Notes: a model not told the origin generated them from the letters alone. 64,000 nucleotides of DNA from Acidiphilium rubrum (GCF_900156265.1 NZ_FTNE01000004.1:1-64000); one strand, 5' to 3'; positions 37,501 to 48,186 are shown, numbered from the stretch's first letter. Made by a program: numbers and translations.

Positions 37501-38613
37501 ATGATCCCCAACAAAAAACTGCTGCTCCTGCCCGGCGACGGCATCGGGCCCGAGGTCATGGTGGAGGCCCATCGGGTGATCGACTGGCTCGCCCGCACTG
37601 GCCGCGCCCGGTTCGACCTCGCCGAGGATCTGGTCGGGGGCGCCTCGATCGATGTCCACGGCAAGCCGATCACCGAACGCGTGATCGAGCGCGCGCTCGA
37701 AGCCGATGCCGTGCTGTTCGGCGCCGTCGGCGGCCCGCAATGGGATAGCCAGGGCTTCGCCAACCGCCCCGAAATCGCCATCCTCGAACTCCGCAGACGC
37801 CTCGGCCTGTTCGCAAACCTGCGTCCCGCCCCGGTGTTCGATGCGCTGGTCGATGCCAGCCCCCTGAAGCCCGAAATCGTCCGCGGCCTCAACCTCATGA
37901 TCGTGCGCGAAGCCACCGGCGGCATCTATTTCGGTGAGCCGCGCGGCATCGAAACCCTGCCGGACGGCAGCAAGCGCGGCGTCAACACCGAAGTCTACAC
38001 CACGCCCGAAATCGTGCGCGTGGCGCGCGTCGCCTTCGAACTCGCCCGCAAGCGCGCCGGCCGCGTCATGAGCGTCGAGAAGGCCAATGTGATGGAAAGC
38101 GGCCTACTCTGGCGCCAGACCGTCGCGGCCCTCGGCAAGGCCGAATACCCGGACATCGAACTCTCCCATATGTACGCTGACAATTGCGCGATGCAACTCG
38201 CCAAGAACCCGCGCCAGTTCGACGTCATCGTGACCAGCAACCTGTTCGGCGATCTGTTGTCGGACCTCGCCTCGATGCTCACCGGTTCCCTCGGCATGCT
38301 GCCCTCGGCAACCCTTGGCGCGCCCGATGCCAGCGGCCGCCGCCACGCCCTCTATGAGCCGATCCACGGCTCCGCGCCCGATATCGCCGGCAAGGGCCAG
38401 GCCAATCCGCTCGCGCAGATCCTCAGCCTCGCCATGCTGCTGCGTTACTCGTTCGACATGCATGAAGACGGTGCGCTGATCGAACAGGCGGTCGCCGGCG
38501 TGTTGGCCAGCGGCATGCGCACCGCCGATATCCTGCAACCCGGCACCGCCAAAATCGGCACCCGCACGATGGGCGACGCCGTCATGCGCGAACTGGATAA
38601 GCTCGTCGGTTGA
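37501..38613 (+). CDS. leuB: 3-isopropylmalate dehydrogenase
   Basis: The 370-residue NAD-dependent enzyme oxidatively decarboxylates 3-isopropylmalate. The start [15 protein letters not shown] and the motifs [45 protein letters not shown] and [15 protein letters not shown] are diagnostic. It follows leuD after the hairpin element. leuA is not in the window. Confidence 0.98.
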   Translation: MIPNKKLLLLPGDGIGPEVMVEAHRVIDWLARTGRARFDLAEDLVGGASIDVHGKPITERVIERALEADAVLFGAVGGPQWDSQGFANRPEIAILELRRRLGLFANLRPAPVFDALVDASPLKPEIVRGLNLMIVREATGGIYFGEPRGIETLPDGSKRGVNTEVYTTPEIVRVARVAFELARKRAGRVMSVEKANVMESGLLWRQTVAALGKAEYPDIELSHMYADNCAMQLAKNPRQFDVIVTSNLFGDLLSDLASMLTGSLGMLPSATLGAPDASGRRHALYEPIHGSAPDIAGKGQANPLAQILSLAMLLRYSFDMHEDGALIEQAVAGVLASGMRTADILQPGTAKIGTRTMGDAVMRELDKLVG

Positions 38614-38728
38614 TCGCTGAATTCACGCCAAAATTGTACGCTCGCGAAAATTACAATCTAACAGAGAGTTTGTTAGTAATTTCCGCAACCCTTACTTGTG
38701 CAGCCGGACGGCAGATTCTGGCGGTTTT

Positions 38729-38747
38729 GCTGGTTCAATCAACCAGC
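38729..38747. terminator. Hairpin in the leuB / XRE convergent gap
   Basis: GCTGGTT-caatc-AACCAGC forms a seven-base-pair stem, and flanking GGCGG/CCGCC can extend it. It lies between convergent leuB and the XRE gene, a sensible terminator position, but no T-run follows on either strand. The rest of 38614-38847 holds no gene. Confidence 0.35.
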
Positions 38748-38847
38748 CCGCCCGTCGGCAGCCCGTCCACATTTCAGAATTGTTATAGGGGCACGGAAGC
38801 GCCAGCAAAGATCATGGCGATCTTCGGCTCGGCCCTCACCTCTACCG

Positions 38848-39180
38848 TCAGCTCCGCGCGAGTCGCTTCGCTGTCCGCAGCAGAATCTGCCGGTCTTCCG
38901 GCGCACAGGCCCGATAAAGCCGCATCAGCGCCAACTCATCGCCCTGCAACGATCCGGTCTCACCCGACACCAGATACGCCAGAGAGGTTCCAAGAACCTT
39001 CGATATACGCTCGAGATTCTCCCGCACCTGTCCTGCCCGGTCGGTCTCCCACTGCGCGATCGCCGAGCGCGACACCCCAAGCTGAGCGGCAAACTCATCT
39101 TGCGTGAGGTTGTTGGCAAGCCGGAGCGCACGGATTCTCTGGCCGACCGAATCTGTAGAAACTTGTTTCTTTACTGACAT
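38848..39180 (-). CDS. XRE-family helix-turn-helix regulator
   Basis: A 110-residue regulator with a phage-repressor-type HTH: GQRIRALRLANNLTQDEFAA then QLGVSRSAIAQWE (about 11-45), followed by LERISKVLGTSLAYLVSGE. The remaining helical tail has no known sensor domain. The ATG at 39180 gives a usual N-terminus; an ATG at 39198 would add six residues. It borders a gene-poor AT-richer stretch, which may be its control region or the remains of a lost target. Confidence 0.82.
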   Translation of the reverse strand: MSVKKQVSTDSVGQRIRALRLANNLTQDEFAAQLGVSRSAIAQWETDRAGQVRENLERISKVLGTSLAYLVSGETGSLQGDELALMRLYRACAPEDRQILLRTAKRLARS

Positions 39181-39731
39181 GAGGCTCAACATATACATAT
39201 CCCCACCCCAATACCAGCGTTTGTTATCGTGTTAGGCGCCGGAATTCGTATCGAATCAAAACTTTTATACGTCGCATCGGTCTCGTATGTATCAATAATA
39301 AGCCTATTGTGGGAGTAAATCTCATCACGATATAATTTGGCATTTATCGGTAACAATCGTTAAAAATGAGCGCTTTACCGAGTGGCGTCGCGAGTGGTTG
39401 ATCGGCCATATCGCCCAATCGTCAGCCGCACACCTCGCCCACCGCGCCAGATCATAAACCCGACAGCCCCACATTGCATCTTCGGTCATCTCCCTACCCA
39501 TCGCGGACAGCGCCGCGGCCATGGACGGACTCCGAACCAGCTAGCAATGTCACGCACGCAAGCACAACAATGGTGCAATATACTAGTGCAGCGCGATCCT
39601 GTTCATACATTTGTATTGTAAAGTTGTAATACTGATAAATAATCTCGCCGCCACGAAACAAACGCGGTACCGCCAAATCACATCTCAATCCACCGCCATG
39701 CCGCTCGCGGGCTCACCCGTCACGTCGCCCA
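39181..39731. other. Gene-poor, AT-richer 551-bp region
   Basis: Base composition is clearly lower in GC than the neighbourhood, with runs such as TATAATTTGGCATTTATC near 39332. Two overlapping minus-strand frames can be read: 39494-39610, encoding a 38-residue peptide with one hydrophobic segment (LVYCTIVVLACVTLLAG), and 39325-39522, of 65 residues with no recognisable motif. Neither has a strong ribosome site. They may be chance, a small membrane protein, or remnants of transferred DNA. Confidence 0.3.
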
Positions 39732-40994
39732 TCACGCCGCAGCAACCGCCTTGACCAATCGCGCGGCGAAAAACCCGTCCATCCCGCCGCGATCCGCCCA
39801 CATCCCGGGATGCGTCCGCAAATCCCCCAGTGGCGTAATCGCCTCAGGCAACCAGGGAACATCCTCGGCCGTAAGCGGCAGTCGCTGCAATCCCAGCCGC
39901 GCGCAGGCCGCCGCCACCCGGCCGAAGCCTTCCTCGTCCTGCAACGAACACACCGCGTAAATCAGCGTGCCCCCCGGCGCCAGCATCGCATCAGCCGCAT
40001 CGAGCAACCGGTCCTGCATCGCCGCGCAATCGGCAATATCGCCCGGTCGCCGCAAATGCGGAATCTCCGGATGCCGGCGGATCGTCCCGGTCGCCGAACA
40101 CGGCGCATCCAGCAAAATCGCCTCGAAAGTCTGATCCGGCCGCCAGCTCAGCGCATCCGCCGTCACCACCTCGACCGCCATGCCCATCCGCGCGCAGTTC
40201 TGCCGCAGCCGATCCAGCCGCTTGCCATCCCGATCGAGCGCGGTCACCATCGCACCCGCCGCGGCCAACTGCATGGTCTTGCCGCCCGGCGCCGCGCATA
40301 AATCGAGCACGGGCCGTCCGCGCACATCGCCGAACAACCGCACCGGCAACGCCGCCGCCGCGTCCTGCACCCACAGCGCCGCATCCGCAAAGCCTGGCAG
40401 GGCGGTCACATCGCTCCCCGCCGGCAGCCGCGCCGAACCGCCTGGCAGCAGCATCGCCCCCTCCGGCGGCATCGCCCCGGGCATCATCGAGACATCGAGC
40501 GGCGCCTCGAAATGCTGCGCCACCGCAATCGCCCGCGCGGCCTTGCCCCACGAGGCCCACAGCCACGAGGGCGTGTCCAGCCGCGGCTGATCAAGCTCCG
40601 CCAGCGCCGCCATGCCGGCCTCGGTCACCCGCCGCAGCACCGCATTCACCAGCCCGGCAAACTTGCCCACCCCCTGACCATGCGCGAGCGCAACAGATGT
40701 ACTGACCGCAGCATGCGCCGGCGCGCCAAGAAACAACGCCTGCGCCGAGCCAATCCGCAGAATATGCCGCACCTTCGCCGGCGGCGCCTTGGTCAGATGC
40801 GCCTCGAGCACAGCATCGATACTACCCAGATGCCGCAATACGCTCGCGGCAATCCGATGCGCCGCCGCCTTGTCGCGCGCCTCGATGCCGGACAGCTGAT
40901 CCAGCGTCTGGTCCAGCGGCCGCCGCCGATCCAGCACGCCGCTCACCAACGCAAACGCTGCGTCGCGGGTCGGGTCGCGGTCCATCGAGTTCAT
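39732..40994 (-). CDS. rsmB: RsmB-type 16S rRNA (cytosine-C5) methyltransferase
   Basis: A 420-residue RsmB/NOL1/NOP2/Sun family protein. The N-terminal NusB-like RNA-binding domain (RDAAFALVSGVLDRRRPLDQ) is followed by the methyltransferase domain with SAM loop LDLCAAPGGKTMQLA and the two cysteines of the m5C mechanism, in LDAPCSATGTIRRHPE and AVCSLQDEEG. It most likely makes m5C967 in 16S rRNA; other family targets cannot be ruled out. AAAGGTG precedes the ATG at 40994; a GTG two codons upstream is possible. Confidence 0.88.
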   Translation of the reverse strand: MNSMDRDPTRDAAFALVSGVLDRRRPLDQTLDQLSGIEARDKAAAHRIAASVLRHLGSIDAVLEAHLTKAPPAKVRHILRIGSAQALFLGAPAHAAVSTSVALAHGQGVGKFAGLVNAVLRRVTEAGMAALAELDQPRLDTPSWLWASWGKAARAIAVAQHFEAPLDVSMMPGAMPPEGAMLLPGGSARLPAGSDVTALPGFADAALWVQDAAAALPVRLFGDVRGRPVLDLCAAPGGKTMQLAAAGAMVTALDRDGKRLDRLRQNCARMGMAVEVVTADALSWRPDQTFEAILLDAPCSATGTIRRHPEIPHLRRPGDIADCAAMQDRLLDAADAMLAPGGTLIYAVCSLQDEEGFGRVAAACARLGLQRLPLTAEDVPWLPEAITPLGDLRTHPGMWADRGGMDGFFAARLVKAVAAA

Positions 40995-41019
40995 GATCAC
41001 CTTTACAAGGGAAGTGGGA

Positions 41020-41095
41020 TGGTGGAGCTGAGGGGAATCGAACCCCTGACCTCCTCATTGCGAACGAGGCGCTCTCCCAACTGAGCTACAGCCCC
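41020..41095 (-). tRNA. tRNA-Ala (anticodon CGC)
   Basis: The reverse complement folds as a 76-nt cloverleaf. The acceptor stem GGGGCTG pairs with CAGCTCC and includes the G3:U70 wobble that identifies alanine tRNAs. The D arm has TAGCTCAGTTGGGAGAGC, the anticodon loop is TTCGCAA (CGC reads GCG codons), the T arm has GGTTCGATTCC, and the 3' ACCA is encoded. It lies between rsmB and yggT. Confidence 0.97.
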
Positions 41096-41211
41096 ATCCC
41101 AGATGGCCGCATCGCGCGAATGGACGATGAAGTCAAGACTGCCCCCGCTTTCGCCGCCGTTGCACGATCGCGCGGTCTTCGCTAACCCGGCAGCGACCTT
41201 TGGAGGCAACA

Positions 41212-41517
41212 ATGCTCGCAGCCGTGTTCTGGTTTCTGAACGAAGTCATCCAGATTTACATCTATATCATGATCGCCGCCGCCATCTTCAGCTGGCTGCT
41301 CGCGTTCGGCGTGCTCGATACCCGCAACCGAATCGTCTACCGGATCGAAGATTTCCTGATCCGCGCAACCGAACCCTTCCTCGCCCCGTTCCGGCGCTTC
41401 ATCCCAACCATCGGCGGCATCGATATCTCGTTCATCATCGCCTTCCTGCTGCTGCGCGCCGTGCAGATCTTCCTCGCCGGCCTCTACGCCCACCTCGCCC
41501 TGAACGGATACCAGTGA
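41212..41517 (+). CDS. YggT family membrane protein
   Basis: A 101-residue integral membrane protein with two hydrophobic hairpins. The stretches [20 protein letters not shown] and [20 protein letters not shown] are typical of YggT, a family tied to cell division or osmotic behaviour without a firm biochemical role. GGAGG precedes the ATG. It is 7 bp upstream of folD and probably co-transcribed with it. Confidence 0.9.
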   Translation: MLAAVFWFLNEVIQIYIYIMIAAAIFSWLLAFGVLDTRNRIVYRIEDFLIRATEPFLAPFRRFIPTIGGIDISFIIAFLLLRAVQIFLAGLYAHLALNGYQ

Positions 41518-41524
41518 TTCGATC

Positions 41525-42454
41525 ATGACGGCCCGCATCATCGACGGCAAAGCCATCGCCGCTGCCCTGCGTGAAACCATCGCGACACGCATCGCAGCAC
41601 AGCCCTACCGCCCTGGCCTCGCCGTCATCCTGGTGGGTGAAGACGCCGCCAGCACCGTCTACGTCCGCAACAAAGACCGCGCCGCCAAAGCCGCCGGACT
41701 GAACGCCTCAACCATCCGCCTGCCCGCCGAAACCAGCCAGGCCAGCCTCCTCGCGACCATCCAATCTCTTAACGACGACCCGGATATCGACGGCATCCTG
41801 GTACAACTCCCCCTACCGCCCCATATCGCGACCGACGCCATCATCCGCGCGATCGATCCCGCCAAAGATGTCGATGGCTTCCACCCCGACAACGTCGCCG
41901 CCCTCGCCCTCGGCGCCCCGAGCTTGGTGCCCTGCACCCCCAGCGGCGTCATGCACCTGCTGCACGCCGCCGGCACAAACATCAGCGGCGCCCGCGCCGT
42001 GGTCCTTGGCCGCTCCAACATCGTCGGCCGTCCGATGGCCGCGCTGCTCCTCGCCGCCGACGCCACCACCACCATAGCCCATTCGCGCACCGCCAACCTG
42101 CCCGATGAATGCCGCCGGGCCGATATCCTCATCGCCGCCGTCGGCCGCGCCAACATGGTCACCGCCGATTGGATCAACCCAGGTGCGACCATCATCGACG
42201 TCGGCATCAACCGCACGCCGGACGGAACCCTGACCGGCGATGTCGATTTCGCAGCCGCCCTGCCCACCGCCGGCGCCATCACGCCCGTCCCCGGTGGCGT
42301 CGGCCCCATGACCATCGCCTGCCTGCTGGATAACACGCTGCTGGCTGCTGGGCGCCGGCGGGGAAGCAAGGCCGGGGGCTCTTCCTCCGGAGCTATTCCG
42401 GCGATGAAGAGCATCGCTGGAACCTTCGGCTCCTCCGCCCCTGAACCCCGTTAA
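41525..42454 (+). CDS. folD: Methylenetetrahydrofolate dehydrogenase / cyclohydrolase FolD
   Basis: The 309-residue bifunctional enzyme links methylene-, methenyl- and formyl-tetrahydrofolate. [13 protein letters not shown] holds the catalytic Lys, [12 protein letters not shown] and the NADP site [14 protein letters not shown] are present, and the C-terminal [15 protein letters not shown] is conserved. After LLAAGRRR the last 30 residues (Ser/Gly/Ala-rich) have no family counterpart: their DNA is the left arm of a large palindromic repeat, so the normal end has probably been replaced. fhs lies 7 kb away. Confidence 0.96.
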   Translation: MTARIIDGKAIAAALRETIATRIAAQPYRPGLAVILVGEDAASTVYVRNKDRAAKAAGLNASTIRLPAETSQASLLATIQSLNDDPDIDGILVQLPLPPHIATDAIIRAIDPAKDVDGFHPDNVAALALGAPSLVPCTPSGVMHLLHAAGTNISGARAVVLGRSNIVGRPMAALLLAADATTTIAHSRTANLPDECRRADILIAAVGRANMVTADWINPGATIIDVGINRTPDGTLTGDVDFAAALPTAGAITPVPGGVGPMTIACLLDNTLLAAGRRRGSKAGGSSSGAIPAMKSIAGTFGSSAPEPR

Positions 42455-42592
42455 AGGCCCCACGGGCAAGATGCCCGCTATCGTATGAAAAGGCGCGCGA
42501 CGCGCGCCAGGCTTTAAAATCCATTAGTTTTAGGCAAGGGGAGGACGACCCAGGCGAGATTGACGGAAAGTCCGCGGCGGCGCCCCCTGGCC
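42363..42592. repeat. Large composite palindrome, degenerate copy 2 (folD-transglycosylase)
   Basis: The sequence begins AAGCAAGGCCGGGGGCTC and later has GAACCCCGTTAAAGG and CTTTAAAATCCATTAGTTTTAGG, matching the left half of the element at 54600-54829. An insertion of about 50 bp lies inside the TTAAAGGC...GCCTTTAA hairpin, and the right inner arm is missing; only CCCCCTGGCCTTAC remains at the right end. It overlaps the last 30 codons of folD and stops exactly at the next gene's stop codon. Confidence 0.7.
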
Positions 42593-43888
42593 TTACTGCG
42601 CCGCCGGCGATAGCACCTCGCAGCCGGTTGGCCCGCGGTTCAATCGCTGGCATGCCGCGATGGCCTGTTCATGTGGCAGATCGACGAAGCGGGCGCGGAA
42701 GAACTGGCCATGGGCAGTCGCGATCGACTGCACGACAGGCTGGCCTTTGATGAGGGACGAGACGGCCGAGAGTTCCGCGATTCCGAGTGCGGCCTTGGCG
42801 TGGGCTGGCGTATCGTAGGCGCCGACCTGAATGCCCCAGCGCGTCGCGGTGCTGCGTGTCGCGGTCTGGCGTAGCATCGGCCGGGGCGGCGGTGCCGCGG
42901 CCTCGGCGGAGGGGATCAGCGAGAAGCCGATATTCCGATGCACCGGCGGCATCACGCGGGCCGCCGGCGGCGTGTAGCGCGCCCGTTCGACGACGGGTGG
43001 TGGCGTCATCATCGCCATCTGCACCGGTGCCTGGCGCGGCGCGGGTTGCGGCTGCGGTGCACGGGGCACGACCGGTGCCGCGGCGGCTTCGATATGCGGC
43101 GCGATCATCGCGGTTTCCACCTGCGGTGCGGCCACCGGCCTCACGACGGGCGCGGGCAGGGGGGTGTTCGCGGCGAGTTGCGAGGCGTTAAGCGATTCGG
43201 TTGATGCGTCCTGATAGCCGCCGCGAATCCCGGGGCGGATCTGGTTGGGCATGGCGTTCATCGCGACATCGACGGCGGCTGGCTGGCTGGCCGGATACAC
43301 GCCCTGGATGTTTGGCGCGATCATGGCGACGTATTGGCGCGTCTGGTCCGGCAATGGCTGTTTGTAATCCAGGTAACTGTCGAGCCGGCCCGGCCCGGCG
43401 TTATAGGCCGCCAGAAACCCGGGCGAGCCGTAGATCTGGTACATCTCGTGGATATAGGCGGTCCCCGCCATGATGTTGTTGTATGGATTGTACGGGTCGT
43501 TGCCCAACCCGTAGCGCGCCGCCATCTCCCGATAGGTTTCGGGCTCCAGCTGCATCAGCCCCATCGCTCCGGCATAGGATACCGTCAGGTGCCCGTGCAT
43601 ATATTCGTGACCACCCGATTCCACCCGCATCACCTGGCGGATCCAGCGGGTTGGCACATCGAACCGCGCGGAGGCCTGCTCGATATAGGGTCCCCAGGGG
43701 TCGCTCGCCGGGCCGGGTGCGGTGTAGTCGCCCGGCGAATGCGCGGCATAATTGGCCGCCTGCTGGGTTGGCGGCAGACTCGACTCGTGCGATGCGCAGG
43801 CCGAAAGCAGCGCCAGCACCGCAACACCGCCCAGCCGCGCTGCCAATTTAGGCGCGCGCCGGGTTCGCTCCGCCAAGTTTCGCATCAT
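42593..43888 (-). CDS. SPOR-domain lytic transglycosylase lipoprotein
   Basis: A 431-residue cell-wall enzyme. A lipobox (VLALLSAC) near residue 33 marks a lipoprotein. The SLT domain (about 70-190) has catalytic Glu in VMRVESGGHEYM, then AGAMGLMQLEPETYREMA and AAYNAGPGRLD. A Pro/Ala-rich linker with little conserved structure follows, and a C-terminal SPOR domain (WGIQVGAYDTPAHAKAAL) should target septal glycan. Start 43888 (or the next ATG, 43885) follows GGGGTG; the frame upstream lacks a signal sequence. Confidence 0.88.
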   Translation of the reverse strand: MMRNLAERTRRAPKLAARLGGVAVLALLSACASHESSLPPTQQAANYAAHSPGDYTAPGPASDPWGPYIEQASARFDVPTRWIRQVMRVESGGHEYMHGHLTVSYAGAMGLMQLEPETYREMAARYGLGNDPYNPYNNIMAGTAYIHEMYQIYGSPGFLAAYNAGPGRLDSYLDYKQPLPDQTRQYVAMIAPNIQGVYPASQPAAVDVAMNAMPNQIRPGIRGGYQDASTESLNASQLAANTPLPAPVVRPVAAPQVETAMIAPHIEAAAAPVVPRAPQPQPAPRQAPVQMAMMTPPPVVERARYTPPAARVMPPVHRNIGFSLIPSAEAAAPPPRPMLRQTATRSTATRWGIQVGAYDTPAHAKAALGIAELSAVSSLIKGQPVVQSIATAHGQFFRARFVDLPHEQAIAACQRLNRGPTGCEVLSPAAQ

Positions 43889-44335
43889 GGCACCCCGCGG
43901 TTTTGCGGTAGGCAGAACCGTCACTGTCGAACCATGCTGCACGAGCGAAGTCTCCCTTTCGCCGCCGTGGCGGCGATTTATGCGGTGTAAAGCATCCCAT
44001 GCCGCCCGAGAGCGAAACCTTGGCGCGCGGCCGGACCGGCCAGCCGGGTGCGACGCCTCGAACGGTAAATTAAGTTCACCTCATAAACCCCTAACTTAAT
44101 GGTGATTTCATGGCAACCACCAAATGCATCCAAGCGGCAGAATCCGCTCATCGGTTGCGACGCCCGACCCAAGAGTCTGCCCCACCCGAGATCAAAAAGT
44201 CTTTGGCTCGTTTTTTCCAAAAAAGAAGAGCCTTCTTGCTCTACCGCCTGGAACGCCCCCCATCGATAGACATGATTTGATTTCCACCTATGTTTCAACA
44301 CGAGGTTTTATCGTCCCGTCCATCACGGAGTTGCC
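43889..44335. other. Gene-free divergent region with an inverted repeat
   Basis: No gene was found in these 447 bp between two divergent lipoprotein genes. An inverted repeat, ATTAAGTT (44069-44076) and AACTTAAT (44093-44100), lies in an AT-rich patch that could hold the transglycosylase promoter. A T6/A6 hairpin element follows at 44194-44232. Confidence 0.4.
44194..44232. repeat. Single T6/A6 hairpin element, diverged
   Basis: AAAAAGTCTTTGGCTCG then TTTTTT-cc-AAAAAA then GAAGAGCC. Here the outer stem is GGCTC/GAGCC, with a small internal bulge, and the A4-G-T6-G flank has two changes. It is the most diverged copy seen. Confidence 0.6.
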
Positions 44336-44731
44336 ATGTCCCATCCCCGAGCGGCGAAACGAGGTTTACGCGCCGGCGGTCTCGCTGCGCTGGCACTGCT
44401 CACCGGACTGAGCGCCTGCGCCACACGCCCCAACGCCGTGCCGATGGCGGCCGCACCGGCGACCATGCTCACCGGCACCATTTTGTCCTCCCGTCTGGTC
44501 ATGCTGCAGATTGCCGGGGCCGAGGGTGGTGTGCTCGGCGCGCTTGGCGCACCGGCCAGTGCTGGTGAAACCCTGGCACCGGCTACCGAATTCATCGTGC
44601 GCGAGACCGGCGGCACCATCATTTCCGTCATGCAGCCGCAGCCGACCAGTCTGCGCCCGGGCGAGCGCGTCGAGATTCTGCGCGGCCTCACCACAAGATT
44701 GGCTCCTTTGCCGCCTAGCCCCTCGACATGA
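44336..44731 (+). CDS. Small hypothetical lipoprotein
   Basis: A 131-residue protein with a signal peptide and lipobox LTGLSAC at about 22-28. The mature part has repeated small residues (GGVLGALGAPASAG) and ends in a proline-rich tail. It vaguely recalls SlyB-type outer-membrane lipoproteins, without a clear glycine zipper. It precedes the exporter genes by 73 bp on the same strand; a common function is not shown. Confidence 0.65.
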   Translation: MSHPRAAKRGLRAGGLAALALLTGLSACATRPNAVPMAAAPATMLTGTILSSRLVMLQIAGAEGGVLGALGAPASAGETLAPATEFIVRETGGTIISVMQPQPTSLRPGERVEILRGLTTRLAPLPPSPST

Positions 44732-44804
44732 AATCGCGGCAAGCTTGCGGCCGGATGTCCGGGGTTCGGTTGAAGCGCCTGTCCGGTTCCTGTATCGCCA
44801 AACC

Positions 44805-45767
44805 ATGAGCACGACGGCAACCAGGTCCAAACCCGAAACCGTCCCAGGCGATGCCGCGCCGGGGACGCTGCCGGTCCCCGCAGCGACGGACGCCCCCGCA
44901 TCGGACGAAGGCACGGTGCTGAACCGGCGTGACGCGCACCTGGTCATCACGGCCGGCCTTGGCTGGCCCGGGCTGATTGCTCAGGCCGGCCGCGACCTCG
45001 CCGAAACCTGGACATTGCGGCGCCTGGTCTGGACGTTGGCGTTCCTCGATATCAAGCTCCGCTATCGGGGATCTCTGCTCGGCCCGTTTTGGCTCACCTT
45101 ATCCACCGGCGTGATGATCGCGGCGCTCGGCTTCGTCTATTCGCATCTCTTCAAGACCGATCTGCACACTTATCTGCCGTTTTTGTCGCTGTCGCTGGTG
45201 CTGTGGAACAATTTTATCACCGCCACCGTGACGGACGGGTGCGTCGCCTACACGACCAACAACGCGACCATTCATGCCATGCGCATGCCAATGTCGATGC
45301 ATGCCGCCCGCTCGGTGGTGCGCAACGTCATGGTGCTGGCGCATTCCGTTATCGTGATCGTCATCGTGTTCGCTCTGGAAGACACTTGGCCCGGCCGCAC
45401 CGCCTTCATGGCGCTACCTGCGTTCGGCCTCTGGCTGATCGACGGCATGGCAGTGTCGTTGCTGCTCGGCGGCTTCTGTGCCCGTTTCCGCGACGTGCCG
45501 CCGATCGTTGCCAGCATCATGCAGATCGCCTTTTTTGTCAGCCCGATCATCTGGAGCCCCGCCATCCTCAAGGATCGCGGCATTGGCGTCATTCTGCTGA
45601 ACTGGAACCCGTTCTATTCGCTGTTGCAAATCATGCGCGCGCCGCTGCTGAACGAAATGCCGAGTGTGGCGACCTGGGATTCCGCGCTCGGTTACTCGGC
45701 GGCCCTGATCTTCATTTCAGGATTGTTCTTCATCCGCGCTCGCAGCCGCATCGCCTTCTGGGTCTGA
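44805..45767 (+). CDS. ABC-2 type polysaccharide export permease
   Basis: A 320-residue permease of the Wzm/KpsM/TagG family. After a 60-residue proline/alanine-rich cytoplasmic leader come the conserved WTLAFLDIKLRYRGSLLGPF and LWLTLS-like entry motif, then about six hydrophobic helices, with RFRDVPPIVASIMQIAFFVS near the end. It would move a lipid-linked or capsular glycan across the inner membrane together with the ATPase encoded 4 bp downstream. The ATG at 44805 was chosen because upstream codons overlap the lipoprotein gene. Confidence 0.87.
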   Translation: MSTTATRSKPETVPGDAAPGTLPVPAATDAPASDEGTVLNRRDAHLVITAGLGWPGLIAQAGRDLAETWTLRRLVWTLAFLDIKLRYRGSLLGPFWLTLSTGVMIAALGFVYSHLFKTDLHTYLPFLSLSLVLWNNFITATVTDGCVAYTTNNATIHAMRMPMSMHAARSVVRNVMVLAHSVIVIVIVFALEDTWPGRTAFMALPAFGLWLIDGMAVSLLLGGFCARFRDVPPIVASIMQIAFFVSPIIWSPAILKDRGIGVILLNWNPFYSLLQIMRAPLLNEMPSVATWDSALGYSAALIFISGLFFIRARSRIAFWV

Positions 45768-45771
45768 CGCC

Positions 45772-46629
<858 letters not shown>

Positions 46630-46749
46630 GCCGGCTTGATCGCCTGCTCGCGCATTGTTTCCGGTCTCCCGCTTGCCAAGCCGCCCCGATCGGCCACATG
46701 CATGGTCTATGGAAAGACGTTGTTCGCACCGTTTCGGGAGAGATTACCG

Positions 46750-47733
46750 ATGAACGAACGCAGGCTGGGTCGTTCGCTGGTGGTCTCCGCCATCGGCCTC
46801 GGCTGCATGGGGATGTCGGATTTCTATGCGGGACGCGATGAAGACGAGGCGATTGCCACCATCCGCCACGCCGTCGAGCGGGGTGTCACGCTGTTTGATA
46901 CCGCCGATATCTATGGCATGGGGGCGAATGAAATCCTGCTCGGCCGCGCCCTGGCGCCGTTTCGTGACCAGGTGACCATCGCGACCAAATTCGGCAATGT
47001 CCGCGGGCCGGACGGCAGTTTTCGCGGTGTATGCGGCACGCCGGAGTATGTGCGGCAAAGCTGCGATGCCAGCCTGAAGCGGCTCGGCGTCGAGATCATC
47101 GATTTGTATTATCAACACCGCGTCGACCCCGCCGTGCCGATCGAGGAGACCGTGGGTGCGATGGCCGATCTCGTGAGCCAGGGTAAAATCCGGTACATCG
47201 GCCTGTCGGAGGCCGCGCCCAACACGATCCGCCGCGCCCATGCGACCCACCGGATCGCCGCGCTGCAAAGCGAATACTCGCTCTGGACGCGCGACATGGA
47301 GGCGGATGTGCTGCCGACCCTGCGCGAACTCGGCATTGGTTTCGTGCCCTATTCGCCGCTCGGGCGGGGGTTTCTGACCGGCGCGTTCAAAGCGCCGGAC
47401 GATATCCCCGAGGGTGACGTCCGCCGCGCGCAACCGCGTTTCACTGGCGAGAATTTCGCCCGTAATTTCACGCTGGTGACGATTCTTGAGGAAATGGCCC
47501 AGCGGCTGAAATGCACTGCCGGTCAACTGGCGCTGGCGTTCGTGCTGGCCCAGGGCAGTGACGTGGTGCCGATCCCCGGCACCGGCAAACGCCATCACCT
47601 CGATGAAAATCTCGCAGCCCTCGATGTGCCGCTTTCGGCGGGCGACCTCGCGAAACTCGACCGCGCGATGCCCCCCGGTTCCGCCTCAGGGACCCGCTAC
47701 GCCGCCGGCCAGATGGCGGCGCTCAACCGGTAG
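46750..47733 (+). CDS. Aldo/keto reductase
   Basis: The 327-residue TIM-barrel reductase carries the AKR tetrad: Asp and Tyr in [10 protein letters not shown], Lys in IATKFG, and His in [21 protein letters not shown] and [14 protein letters not shown] are NADPH-site motifs of the YajO/Tas-like branch. GGGAGAG precedes the ATG; the longer frame from 46636 lacks one. It probably reduces small aldehydes. The 120 bp before it hold no gene. Confidence 0.92.
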   Translation: MNERRLGRSLVVSAIGLGCMGMSDFYAGRDEDEAIATIRHAVERGVTLFDTADIYGMGANEILLGRALAPFRDQVTIATKFGNVRGPDGSFRGVCGTPEYVRQSCDASLKRLGVEIIDLYYQHRVDPAVPIEETVGAMADLVSQGKIRYIGLSEAAPNTIRRAHATHRIAALQSEYSLWTRDMEADVLPTLRELGIGFVPYSPLGRGFLTGAFKAPDDIPEGDVRRAQPRFTGENFARNFTLVTILEEMAQRLKCTAGQLALAFVLAQGSDVVPIPGTGKRHHLDENLAALDVPLSAGDLAKLDRAMPPGSASGTRYAAGQMAALNR

Positions 47734-47747
47734 ACGATCCAGCGCGA

Positions 47748-48146
47748 TCAGCGATCAGGCGTGAAGGTTAGCGGCAAGCCGAAGACCTGAAACGGTTGTG
47801 CCATGGCCGCCGGAAATGGCGGAAAGTGCACCGCCATGGCCCAGTGCAGAATATGCGCATCGAACTGCTTGCTGCCGCTCGATCGATAGAGTGAGGTGGC
47901 GGTTACCACGCCGGATCGCTGAACCCTGAATTCGACCATGATATGCGCCGTCTGTCCGCCCAGGTCGCGGGCGAGGGCGGCGCGGTGGATATATTCGATC
48001 GCGTGGATCTGATTGCTCAACGACCCGCGCGCAGCCATTACATAGGCGCGCTCGACCCCGGTCACCGCACCGGCCACGGCGCAGGATGCCCCCGCGAGTG
48101 CAAGAGCCACGGCGATGCCGACACAAGGTAACCGGATGATCTTCAT
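47748..48146 (-). CDS. TonB C-terminal domain protein, secreted
   Basis: A 132-residue protein with an N-terminal signal peptide (IIRLPCVGIAVALALAG) and a TonB-C-like domain: GQTAHIMVEFRVQRSGVVTA, then SLYRSSGSKQFDAHILHWA and FPPFPAAM. There is no membrane-spanning TonB proline linker, so it is a periplasmic relative rather than a true TonB. Starts at 48146 or 48158 are both possible. It converges on the aldo/keto reductase gene. Confidence 0.75.
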   Translation of the reverse strand: MKIIRLPCVGIAVALALAGASCAVAGAVTGVERAYVMAARGSLSNQIHAIEYIHRAALARDLGGQTAHIMVEFRVQRSGVVTATSLYRSSGSKQFDAHILHWAMAVHFPPFPAAMAQPFQVFGLPLTFTPDR

Positions 48147-48186
48147 GACGCCGCCCATAGTGGTTTTTTGCACGACATCTGTCTAG

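Noticed and set aside
44069-44100. Inverted ATTAAGTT/AACTTAAT as a CtrA binding site
   Set aside because: The TTAA half-sites do not have the seven-base spacing of the TTAA-N7-TTAA consensus.
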